From the NCBI RefSeq assembly GCF_014773225.1, contig NZ_JACXAJ010000001.1:992001-1056000 (forward strand): 64,000 bases of DNA, written 5' to 3'. The notes under the pieces were generated by a model. It was not told the origin of the DNA and ran no database searches. It was given only the letters and a program-made list of their open reading frames with translations. The position numbers were made by a program, and so were the translations under genes. Numbering within the stretch: the stretch's first letter is position 1; each line of letters begins with the position of its first letter. Origin of the DNA: Pontibacter aquaedesilientis. GTDB lineage: Bacteria > Bacteroidota > Bacteroidia > Cytophagales > Hymenobacteraceae. Below are positions 45,027 through 52,905 of this stretch, piece after piece.

Positions 45027-45647
45027 TTTTAGACTTCGACAATTCACAGGTTTCCTTCAGATAACGGGAGGTAACACAACCTGTCCAGCATGATCACATG
45101 CAACTAATACCCAAATTAATAACTCAATAAAACCAAAGTATTTATTGCCTTAATCACATAATATTTCGTACATCTTAGTATCTGTTTACTGCCGTTTGGA
45201 ATAGGATGTAATCTCGGGAAATGTCAAGCGTTGGGTTATTGGCATAGCTTTTATTGTGGGGAAGACTGACTCTTGACAAGAAGAACATTCAAATTGCCAG
45301 CCTGTATTCCTGTATCAGGATGAAAAGAAAATATCAGTGACCGATTTTGGGTAGCAGGTAGCCTTAAAATTCTATAGTCGGTTGTACGATTCCCTCAGTT
45401 CATAAATTACCAACAATAGCAACGAACTAGAGCCACCCTCTTTCTCAACAAACAGAAAACATGTGAGCGAGAAAGCATTGGGCAGAGCAGGTGGAGGGTC
45501 CTGCCAGTATGATAAAAGCACTTAGCAATTCTTCACGACATTTAATTTTCTTACAGACAATTGAACCAAACGACGGAACATCTGAATTGAAAAATGCAGG
45601 TAGAAACCAAAAAAATACATCGAAATATAAAGGGATAGCCAGAGAGC
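45027..45647. other. Gene-free intergenic stretch after the nuo operon
   Basis: About 620 bases, AT-rich, without a convincing gene, hairpin, TAnnTTTG box or AGGTATA word. A 66-codon frame at 45491-45691 overlaps the next gene in another frame and has no family features. Confidence 0.6.
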
Positions 45648-46598
45648 ATGGTCACCAAAAAGAAAGATACCTTCCAGATAGTTCCTTTTAGTCCCGCCTA
45701 CGAAAGAGACTTACTGGAATTGGAGCGGATGACAGCACAGGGGTTTCTGATAAAGATGGAAATGTCGCGACCGCACTTTCTCAGCCGGGCTGAAACCTTT
45801 GAAAAGCATGCGGCCTACGTGGTACTGCAGGAGGGCACAAAACCAGTAGCCTGCGGAATTGGGGCGGAAGTGCCCCTTTGCCTGGAAGGAAACCTGCATC
45901 GTGCCGGTTTTGGATTCGATGTGCTTGTAAACCCTGCGTTCCGGAACCTGGGAATAGGCAAGACTATCACACAACATGTTACCAATCAATTCTTCAACCC
46001 TCAGAAACTCGCCCCGCAGTTCACCACTACGAAGATAAACAACCTGCCCACGCTCCAACTGCTGTCCAGGTCCTACAGGAATACCCATCTTTACGAGTTC
46101 CTATACCTTTCTTTTCCTACTGCCAAAACGATTAGGGTCGATTCGAATAACATTGATGACACGCGGTTTAAAGTAGACCTCCTCTCCAGCCATGACAAGC
46201 TTACAGATTATTACGAAACCACCGAAAGCGGACTCGGGCTTTGGAAAACGCACAAGTTCTACCAACTTAGGGTGAAATCAGTCAACCCGGTTTTAAGTGG
46301 CGGCATGTTGCTTGGCAGTCGGCTCATCCGCATCAACAAATATGTTCCAGTGGTCGGCTCAATCCTCAAAACAGTGACTGTTTTCAACCTGACCTCCAGC
46401 AACGTCAACACTTTGCCGGAGGTATCGCTTCAGCTTTACAAGGAAGGAATAAATTACATCCAGATCTGCTGTCAGCCAAGTGACCCTGTCTACAGGGCGC
46501 TGCACAAAAGCGCCATCAATGCGTTCAGCTACTACCTGGTAAGCACCCAGGAATTCGACGCGCACAAACGCATCACTGTTGATGTCCGGTGTCTCTGA
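45648..46598 (+). CDS. GNAT-like acyltransferase with extra C-terminal domain
   Basis: A 316-residue protein without signal peptide. Residues about 8-160 look like a GNAT domain: FDVLVNPAFRNLGIGKTITQHV contains the acetyl-CoA loop (R-N-L-G-I-G) and NLPTLQLLSRSYRN the usual neighbour-helix position. The remaining 150 residues do not match anything I recognise and might be a second, degenerate acyltransferase domain, as in FemABX-type doublets. The substrate is unknown. The CBM20-esterase gene begins 38 bases downstream. Confidence 0.6.
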   Translation: MVTKKKDTFQIVPFSPAYERDLLELERMTAQGFLIKMEMSRPHFLSRAETFEKHAAYVVLQEGTKPVACGIGAEVPLCLEGNLHRAGFGFDVLVNPAFRNLGIGKTITQHVTNQFFNPQKLAPQFTTTKINNLPTLQLLSRSYRNTHLYEFLYLSFPTAKTIRVDSNNIDDTRFKVDLLSSHDKLTDYYETTESGLGLWKTHKFYQLRVKSVNPVLSGGMLLGSRLIRINKYVPVVGSILKTVTVFNLTSSNVNTLPEVSLQLYKEGINYIQICCQPSDPVYRALHKSAINAFSYYLVSTQEFDAHKRITVDVRCL

Positions 46599-46636
46599 CA
46601 AATCCTGTATCTTTACCTGCAGCATATCCTATACCT

Positions 46637-47782
46637 ATGAGATTCTTTTTGTTGATTTTCCTTTGCCTCCTGTCGCAGCCATACCTGTCTCTTGCGGTGC
46701 ATCAACCTGACAGTACTAAAGTCATATTCTCCGTTTATGCGCCTACTCTCCCGCAGGACGCCAGCGTATACCTGACCGGCAGCACGCCGGAACTCGGCAA
46801 CTGGAACCCGTCCAAAGTGGCAATGGAGTATACCGGTGAACACACCTGGCGCAAGCAGCTGTACCTGAAAGAAAAGTCAATCGCCTATAAATTCACGCTG
46901 GGTTCCTGGGAAAGAGAGGCAGCCAACGAACAGGGCCAGCCTTTACCGAATTTCAACCTGCAAGTAAGCCGGGATACCCTGGTACGTCATGAGTTAAAAT
47001 ACTGGCTCTCTAGAGATTCAAAGAAGCAAATAACAGGAGGCATAACCGGTCAGGTTGTTTACCACCACAACCTGACTGCTGACAGTTTGAAAAGCCGCGA
47101 TGTAGTGGTCTGGCTTCCGCCGGGTTATGAGAAGGGCAACAGGCGCTATCCGGTGTTGTACATGCACGACGGCCAAAACGTGTTCGACCCGGCCACCAGC
47201 TCTTTCGGTGTGGACTGGCGCATTGACGAAACAGCAGACAGCCTCATCAGAAACGGTAAAATGGAACCTACTATTATAGTAGGTATAAATAACACAGCGG
47301 ATCGCATGCAAGAGTATGTGCCTGGAGAAAAGGGCAGTGCTTACATGGAGTTTGTAGTGCATACCGTCAAGCCGCTGATAGACCAGCATTACCGTACGAA
47401 AACCGGCCCTAAGCATACCCTTACCGGCGGGTCATCAGCAGGCGGCATCATGGCGTTTATGCTGGCTTGGGAATACCCGGGCGTATTCAGCAAGGCGATC
47501 TGCATGTCCCCGGCTTTCAAGATCATGCACATCGATTATGTTAAGGATGTACAGGCCTATAGCGGCAGCAAGAAGAAGCTTAAGTTGTACATTGATAATG
47601 GAGGCATTGACCTAGAAGCCCGTCTGCAACCAGGTATAGACGATATGCTGACAGCCTTGCAGCAGAAGGGCTACCGCGAAGGCAAAGACTACCTTTGGGT
47701 ACACGACAAGCAGGCACAGCATAACGAAGCCGCCTGGGCAAAACGCCTGCCACAGGCACTGATCTTTCTATTGGGGAAGTAG
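46637..47782 (+). CDS. Secreted esterase with N-terminal starch-binding-type (CBM20) domain
   Basis: 381 residues from the ATG at 46637; an in-frame start at 46589 lies before the signal peptide and inside the previous gene. The signal peptide is MRFFLLIFLCLLSQPYLSLA. Residues about 25-115 form a CBM20-like domain (VYLTGSTPELGNWNPSKV). The rest is an alpha/beta-hydrolase of the Fes/esterase D type: RYPVLYMHDGQNVFD, the nucleophile elbow GGSSAGG and a late His in HDKQAQHNEAAW. It probably splits ester bonds in siderophores, glycans or similar substrates. The word TATACCT directly abuts the start codon. Confidence 0.85.
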   Translation: MRFFLLIFLCLLSQPYLSLAVHQPDSTKVIFSVYAPTLPQDASVYLTGSTPELGNWNPSKVAMEYTGEHTWRKQLYLKEKSIAYKFTLGSWEREAANEQGQPLPNFNLQVSRDTLVRHELKYWLSRDSKKQITGGITGQVVYHHNLTADSLKSRDVVVWLPPGYEKGNRRYPVLYMHDGQNVFDPATSSFGVDWRIDETADSLIRNGKMEPTIIVGINNTADRMQEYVPGEKGSAYMEFVVHTVKPLIDQHYRTKTGPKHTLTGGSSAGGIMAFMLAWEYPGVFSKAICMSPAFKIMHIDYVKDVQAYSGSKKKLKLYIDNGGIDLEARLQPGIDDMLTALQQKGYREGKDYLWVHDKQAQHNEAAWAKRLPQALIFLLGK

Positions 47783-47991
47783 CGGACGTTTATACCTAAG
47801 ATGGCCTCTGAATAGTAAAAAACATATATTTTACATTTTCTGCTCTCAACCTGCTTTCAGTCATTTATTTCACTGCCTGCGCTATACAACACCATGGCGC
47901 TCTGGAACCTTATGGCATTTTTCCTTATCTTGAAGAACAATTATCTTACAACTTTCCGGTTATAAAGACAGGTAAAAGAAAGGAGCACGTT

Positions 47992-48912
47992 ATGGGACAG
48001 CAATTTTTGAAGTACGGATGGATACTGGTAGCACCGCTACTGATTTTACAGTTAAGCAGTGAGAACACCCTGAAACTAAGCGCGACACCGAATGAGCGCA
48101 ACGGCAAAGTGTTTGAGTCAAACAGGCAAATGTTCAGCTCCCCTGCCCTGCCCGATGCCATTACCTTTGCTGGTGAGCCTGTGCCCTTGCATGTGCCCGA
48201 TGTAGCAGAGCGCCTAGACCGTGAATTGCTGGCGAATGCCTACCTGCACACCAGCACCCTGATGGCCCTCAAACGCATGCAGCGCTACGTTCCAGAAATC
48301 AAGCAAATGCTCCAGGAGAACAACATTCCGGAAGATTTTGTATACCTGGCGCTGGCCGAAAGTCTGTTAAGTCATGTTACTTCGCCTGCCGGCGCGTCCG
48401 GTTTCTGGCAGTTGATGCCCGACACAGCCCGCGGCTACGGCATGATTGTAAACAGCGAAGTAGACGAACGCTACCATATTCAAAAATCGACCCTGGCAGC
48501 CTGCCGGTACCTGAAAACCGCTAAATCCAAGTTCGGAACCTGGACTAACGCCGCCGCGTCCTATAATCGCGGAATGGGCGGTATAGACCGTGCCATGAAA
48601 CAGCAGGGCGTTTCTGATTACTACGACCTATACCTGAACGATGAGACCTCGCGCTACATGTTCCGCATTCTGGCTTTGAAAGAAATACTGGGCAATCCAA
48701 AAAAATACGGCTTCGATCTGCCCGAAGAACATGGGTATAAGCCGCTCACCAGCAAACCTCTCACCGTGAACAAAACAATCACGGATCTGCCGGCTTTCGC
48801 ATTGGAGCAAGGTATAAATTACAAAACCCTCCGCCTCTACAACCCCTGGATTAGAGGATATAAGTTGACAGTACCGGATGGTAAAACCTATGTTCTGCAA
48901 ATGCCGATGTAG
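47992..48912 (+). CDS. Lytic transglycosylase (MltD/SLT type)
   Basis: A 306-residue protein with an N-terminal signal anchor (residues 7-22). The SLT domain covers about residues 105-230: catalytic E123 in ALAESLLSHV, ASGFWQLMPDTARGYGM, and AAASYNRGMGGIDRAM. The last 45 residues (LPAFALEQGINYKTLRLYNP) look like a degenerate LysM peptidoglycan-binding domain. It cleaves peptidoglycan glycan strands in the periplasm. A clear AGGAG (47981-47985) precedes the start. Confidence 0.9.
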   Translation: MGQQFLKYGWILVAPLLILQLSSENTLKLSATPNERNGKVFESNRQMFSSPALPDAITFAGEPVPLHVPDVAERLDRELLANAYLHTSTLMALKRMQRYVPEIKQMLQENNIPEDFVYLALAESLLSHVTSPAGASGFWQLMPDTARGYGMIVNSEVDERYHIQKSTLAACRYLKTAKSKFGTWTNAAASYNRGMGGIDRAMKQQGVSDYYDLYLNDETSRYMFRILALKEILGNPKKYGFDLPEEHGYKPLTSKPLTVNKTITDLPAFALEQGINYKTLRLYNPWIRGYKLTVPDGKTYVLQMPM

Positions 48913-49013
48913 GTTTAGGTTCAACGATAAAGACGCAAGACTTCCAATGAGGCAAATGTAGATAAAGTACCGCCATCAGGTATAGCAACAGGCTTATACC
49001 TGCACCAAGCAAA

Positions 49014-49045
49014 AAGGGAGCGACGGAAACATCCGTCGCTCCCTT
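49014..49045 (+). terminator. 14-bp perfect hairpin between lytic transglycosylase and Gre-factor genes
   Basis: AAGGGAGCGACGGA (49014-49027) and its exact complement (49032-49045) enclose a 4-base loop. There is no T-run behind it, and the Gre-factor start codon follows only 15 bases later. It is either a terminator of the upstream gene or a leader hairpin of the downstream gene. Confidence 0.6.
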
Positions 49046-49060
49046 GCTGTATAACGGGGC

Positions 49061-49588
49061 ATGAGCAGAGCATTTGTTAAAGAAGACGACGCAGGCGAAG
49101 CGCCCATCATTCCGCCCCGGGCCGCCCTGCCTGCTGGCGTTCCCAACTATGTACGTCCGCAGGGCCTAGAAAAGCTTCGGGCCGAGCTGGAAGCACTGGA
49201 GACAGAACGCAGCGCCGTAGAAGCCAACCGCGAAAACGATGCGGACCGCACCCGCCAACTCACTATCCTTAACGGTAAGCTAAACGCATTAAACGGAAGA
49301 ATAGCCAGCGCAAAAGTCATTGACCCACAAGAGCAAACCACCGACGAAGTCCGTTTTGGGGCAACAGTCAGGCTACGCACCATTCGTGGCAGCCAACCTG
49401 GCACCATCCGGCAGTTTACCATCGTGGGCGTAGACGAAGCCGACGTCACGCAAGGCCTGATTGCATTTGTAGCTCCTATTGCCCAGGCCGTGACGGGTGC
49501 CAAAGTCGGAGAAAAACTGCTCCTCAAATTAGGCCGCTTAGAAGACGAAGTGGAGGTACAGGAAATCAGGTATGACCAAACTTCTTAA
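49061..49588 (+). CDS. GreA/GreB family transcription elongation factor
   Basis: A 175-residue protein. Residues about 34-88 form the N-terminal coiled coil (YVRPQGLEKLRAELEALETERS... with the acidic residues near its tip), and about 95-170 the FKBP-like C-terminal domain (VRFGATVRLRTIRGSQPGTIRQFTIVG cut to its core, DVTQGLIAFVAPIAQAV, GAKVGEKLLLK). The sequence is diverged from housekeeping GreA and closer to GreB-like accessory factors. It may help stalled RNA polymerase by stimulating transcript cleavage. A strong hairpin lies just upstream. Confidence 0.85.
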   Translation: MSRAFVKEDDAGEAPIIPPRAALPAGVPNYVRPQGLEKLRAELEALETERSAVEANRENDADRTRQLTILNGKLNALNGRIASAKVIDPQEQTTDEVRFGATVRLRTIRGSQPGTIRQFTIVGVDEADVTQGLIAFVAPIAQAVTGAKVGEKLLLKLGRLEDEVEVQEIRYDQTS

Positions 49589-49598
49589 CGAGATCAGA

Positions 49599-51371
49599 TC
49601 AATGCTGATGTCCTTGAGGCGCTCTTGCTGGGGTTGCAGCATCAGCGGCACCAGTGCGCTGCCCCCTTCTATAGGTCTCCTCGGTTTCGCCGCATGTTAG
49701 CATGGCCTGCCCGAAATAAGGATTTTGGATATCCTCCAACTCACTCAACCAGTATGCCCCTTTATCGCCCAATGCCATAGGGCACGACTGTATGTAGGCT
49801 ACCTCCTGCTGAATCCCGAATACCTTCACAGCCTCGATCACATGGTCAGACAAAGGTGAGAAAGCAGCCCTTTGTTTTTCCAGATCACGGCTTTTCTGAA
49901 TAGCCTCGGCATTGGACTTCAGTGTTGGCAGCAGCGCCATCCATTGGTCATGCAGCTTTCCATCGAGAGCGCCCATGTCAACTTCGCCCAGTTTCAGAGC
50001 AAAGGTTCCTGCCGCCTGACGGGCTTTCGGCACATCCGATGCCACCAATGCATTCTTTAAGGCATAGTATTGGTTAATGACCTCGGTGAGTTGTTTCTGG
50101 AAAGTTTCCGGGGCTTTTGGACCTCCTGCCGGCGGCATGGACATCATACTGTAATTACCCCGTAACTGAGCGGCGCCATCCACGGCAAAAACGCCGTTGG
50201 TTACCACTTCCTCGCCATCCTGCAAACCGGACGCTATCACATACCGATCGCCCATGCGGGGCCCCAGTGTCACCTCGCGCATCTCAAAAGCCGGCATATC
50301 CTGCCCATCCACTTTCACATAAACGACCGAGCGCTTGCCAGTCCAGAGTACAGCACTACTTGGCACCGACAGCGACTTTTCTTTTGCACCTGTCGATGTC
50401 CTGATGCGTGCGTCCGCAAACATGCCCGGCTTCAACTGGTTGCCCGGATTCTGTACTTCCGCCCGCACCTCAATGGCACGTGTCGTAGGATCGAGCACCG
50501 GGGTAATAAAGGCTACCTTGGCGGTGAACTCCTTGCCTGGTATGCCGGGTACCGTGAAGGTGATATTGCCGCCTTGCTTGATCCAGGCCAGGTCAGCCTC
50601 ATACGCGTCCAGCACCACCCACACAGAAGATAAATTAGCCACTTCAAACAGCGCGGTGCCTGTCGCCACATAGTCGCCGGTATTGACCAGACGCTCTGTC
50701 ACCACACCGGCGGCATCGGCATAAATGTCGAACTGCGTGATGATGTCCTTGGCATTCTCAATTCGCCGGATCTGCGCGTCAGTCAGCTTCCAAAGCTTCA
50801 GTTTGGAGCGGGCAGCCTCATACAGTTCCGGCATCAGACTTTTTGCGCGGGCAGCCTCCTGCAGTTCGCGTTGCGCCGTGATCAGTTCCGGTGAGTAGAG
50901 CGACGCCAGTCGCTCCCCCCGGCGCACTTCCTGACCCGTGAAGTTCACATAGAGCCGCTCAATACGACCCGGAAACTTGGCTGTGATAGAAGATACCTGC
51001 TGTTCATTCAATGCCACCCGCCCTGACAACGATAATTCATTTTCGGGGTTCACCGTCTCCATCTTTGTGGTCTGGATGTTGGATAGTGCGATGGCCTCCG
51101 GCGTCATTTCCAGCACATAGGGGTTCGTTTTGTCATTGCTCCCACCATTGCGCACCGGAATCAGGTCCATACCACAAAGCGGGCATTTACCGGGTCCGTC
51201 CTGCCTGATCTGCGGGTGCATGGAACAGGTATACTCTGTAGCGCCCGCTACTTCCTCGGTATGCTCATGCTCCGGTTCCGAACTCCGTCCGCCAAACAGC
51301 AGCCAGCCCAGCAGCAAACCGCCCAAGGCCACGAGTAGATAGGTTCCGATTTTTTTATTTCTAGCGTTCAT
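49599..51371 (-). CDS. CusB-like RND efflux periplasmic adaptor with heavy-metal-binding and DUF3347 domains
   Basis: A 590-residue protein. One N-terminal membrane anchor (about residues 10-27). A heavy-metal-binding domain follows: TEYTCSMHPQ with C49, M51, H52 and KCPLCGMDLIPV with C63, C66, M68. Then come the membrane-fusion-protein barrel-sandwich and beta-barrel domains (about 110-390) and a DUF3347-type four-helix domain at about 430-550, ending in a His-rich HQH tail. It should connect the inner-membrane pump to the outer-membrane channel for Cu(I)/Ag(I). It is the last gene of the operon HYC_CC_PP, cusA, cusC, cusB. Confidence 0.92.
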   Translation of the reverse strand: MNARNKKIGTYLLVALGGLLLGWLLFGGRSSEPEHEHTEEVAGATEYTCSMHPQIRQDGPGKCPLCGMDLIPVRNGGSNDKTNPYVLEMTPEAIALSNIQTTKMETVNPENELSLSGRVALNEQQVSSITAKFPGRIERLYVNFTGQEVRRGERLASLYSPELITAQRELQEAARAKSLMPELYEAARSKLKLWKLTDAQIRRIENAKDIITQFDIYADAAGVVTERLVNTGDYVATGTALFEVANLSSVWVVLDAYEADLAWIKQGGNITFTVPGIPGKEFTAKVAFITPVLDPTTRAIEVRAEVQNPGNQLKPGMFADARIRTSTGAKEKSLSVPSSAVLWTGKRSVVYVKVDGQDMPAFEMREVTLGPRMGDRYVIASGLQDGEEVVTNGVFAVDGAAQLRGNYSMMSMPPAGGPKAPETFQKQLTEVINQYYALKNALVASDVPKARQAAGTFALKLGEVDMGALDGKLHDQWMALLPTLKSNAEAIQKSRDLEKQRAAFSPLSDHVIEAVKVFGIQQEVAYIQSCPMALGDKGAYWLSELEDIQNPYFGQAMLTCGETEETYRRGQRTGAADAATPARAPQGHQH

Positions 51372-51468
51372 ATTTTTTGAATTCTGAGTCTATTTGTGTG
51401 CTGAGTTAGTTCAGACTTGCCAGGTTACTCTCCTGCGCCCAGTGCCTAACATCTTGGTACTTGCGTCT

Positions 51469-52905
51469 CTAGTTATCGCCCTGCATCATTCTGTTGATGG
51501 CGGACACCGCAATATGCTGGTTCGTGATGGCCTGCAATTGCTGTTGCCTGTAGCTAAGCAGTGCCTGTCGCTGACGGATAATCTCTTCTATACCTGTGCC
51601 CGTCACTGAATAGTTTGTCGTGAGCAGGCGAATGGTCTGTTCTGTCAGGGTAACCTGATCCTTGAGCAGATTGATCCTACTAACCGCACTTTGATAGTCA
51701 TAAAGCAGGGTTTCCAGCTCCGTGAACAATTCCCGCTCTGTTGCTTCCTTCTGATAGGTCGCTGCCTGTTGCAGTAACTCCGCTTCTTTCCTGGCTGCAC
51801 TGTATTTTTTCCGGTAGATCGGCAGTGTCAGGGTTACCATTGGCATCACCATGTTTTCACCCCCCATCGTCATCTGGGTCGCTTCGTCGGTGCGTGGTTT
51901 AAACACCATGTAATTCAACCCGACACCGAACATCGGCCTCCCCATCAGCTGCGCCATCCGTATTTGCGACTCCCGGGCCTTCTCATCCCACTCGTACATT
52001 TTGAGCATCGGGTGGTTGCTGCGTATCGAATCCTCGATCAGGGACAGGGTGGCCGGTAGCGGTGCGGGCAAAAGGGTGTCTGCTGAGATGACCGTTATAG
52101 TTGGTCGACGGCGCAGCAACTGGTTAAAAGCAAACTGAAGCGGCCGGCGAGCCTCGTGGTGAATCTGTACCTGGTTTTCAAGCTCCTTTACCTGCAAACG
52201 AATGAGCATCACATCGACCATGGTAGTGCCGCCGGTGCTCCCCATGCTTGACATACCGCCACCACCTGATGGCACACCGCCAGCGCTGCTTGTCGTGCCT
52301 CCACCTGATCCACCCATGCCGGCCATACCTGAACTACCGCTTCCGGCAGTGCCTGCAGCGCTAGTGGCACCGCCTGTCGTACCGCGGCTTGTAGTGGCTG
52401 CACCAGATGTACCACCCACGGGAGCCGTCTTATACTTTGCCAGCGCCAGTCGTTCGAGTGTTTTCATGATCTCCAGCTCCTTCTCCATCAGAATCGACTC
52501 CTGGTCGTTCAGGTATAGCTGATACCAGATGGTGCGTACCTGATGGTATAGGTTGATCTTCGCTTCTATAAAGGCAGCGAATTTCATTTGCGCCATGTAG
52601 TTTGCCTCGTCCCGGGCCGCCTGCTGCGAACCGAACCAGGGGAACATCTGCATAACCGACACTTCGCCTACCTGGTTGCCCATGAAACGCTCCATTGGAC
52701 GCAGGAAAAAATTGAAGGAAGCCTCCGGATCTGGCAGTGCCCCTACCTGCGGTGCACGCTGCAATGCCGCCTGGTATTCCGCATAGCGCGCCTTCAATAC
52801 CGGGCTGTTCTCCCCGGCCTCCACCAGATGTGCTTCCAGCGTTTGTGCCTGCGCCAGGGGCATCGCCCCCAGCACGAATATTATGATGACCAGTATCTTT
52901 TTCAT
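51469..52905 (-). CDS. TolC/CusC-like outer-membrane efflux protein with Gly/Met-rich insertion
   Basis: 478 residues from the ATG at 52905, whose ATGA overlaps the cusA stop; an upstream start at 52941 would add residues before the signal peptide MKKILVIIIFVLGAMPLAQA. The protein has the two-fold helical repeat of TolC-type channels. Between the two helices of the first half, residues about 162-229 are almost only Gly, Ser, Thr and Ala with several Met (SGMAGMGGSGG, GGGGMSSMG). Such an insertion is unusual for TolC channels. In a copper/silver operon a metal contact through Met is conceivable. Confidence 0.88.
   Translation of the reverse strand: MKKILVIIIFVLGAMPLAQAQTLEAHLVEAGENSPVLKARYAEYQAALQRAPQVGALPDPEASFNFFLRPMERFMGNQVGEVSVMQMFPWFGSQQAARDEANYMAQMKFAAFIEAKINLYHQVRTIWYQLYLNDQESILMEKELEIMKTLERLALAKYKTAPVGGTSGAATTSRGTTGGATSAAGTAGSGSSGMAGMGGSGGGTTSSAGGVPSGGGGMSSMGSTGGTTMVDVMLIRLQVKELENQVQIHHEARRPLQFAFNQLLRRRPTITVISADTLLPAPLPATLSLIEDSIRSNHPMLKMYEWDEKARESQIRMAQLMGRPMFGVGLNYMVFKPRTDEATQMTMGGENMVMPMVTLTLPIYRKKYSAARKEAELLQQAATYQKEATERELFTELETLLYDYQSAVSRINLLKDQVTLTEQTIRLLTTNYSVTGTGIEEIIRQRQALLSYRQQQLQAITNQHIAVSAINRMMQGDN

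Noticed and set aside
45491-45691. 66-codon plus-strand frame before the GNAT-like gene
   Set aside because: Overlaps the next gene in another frame, has no ribosome site and no recognisable domain.
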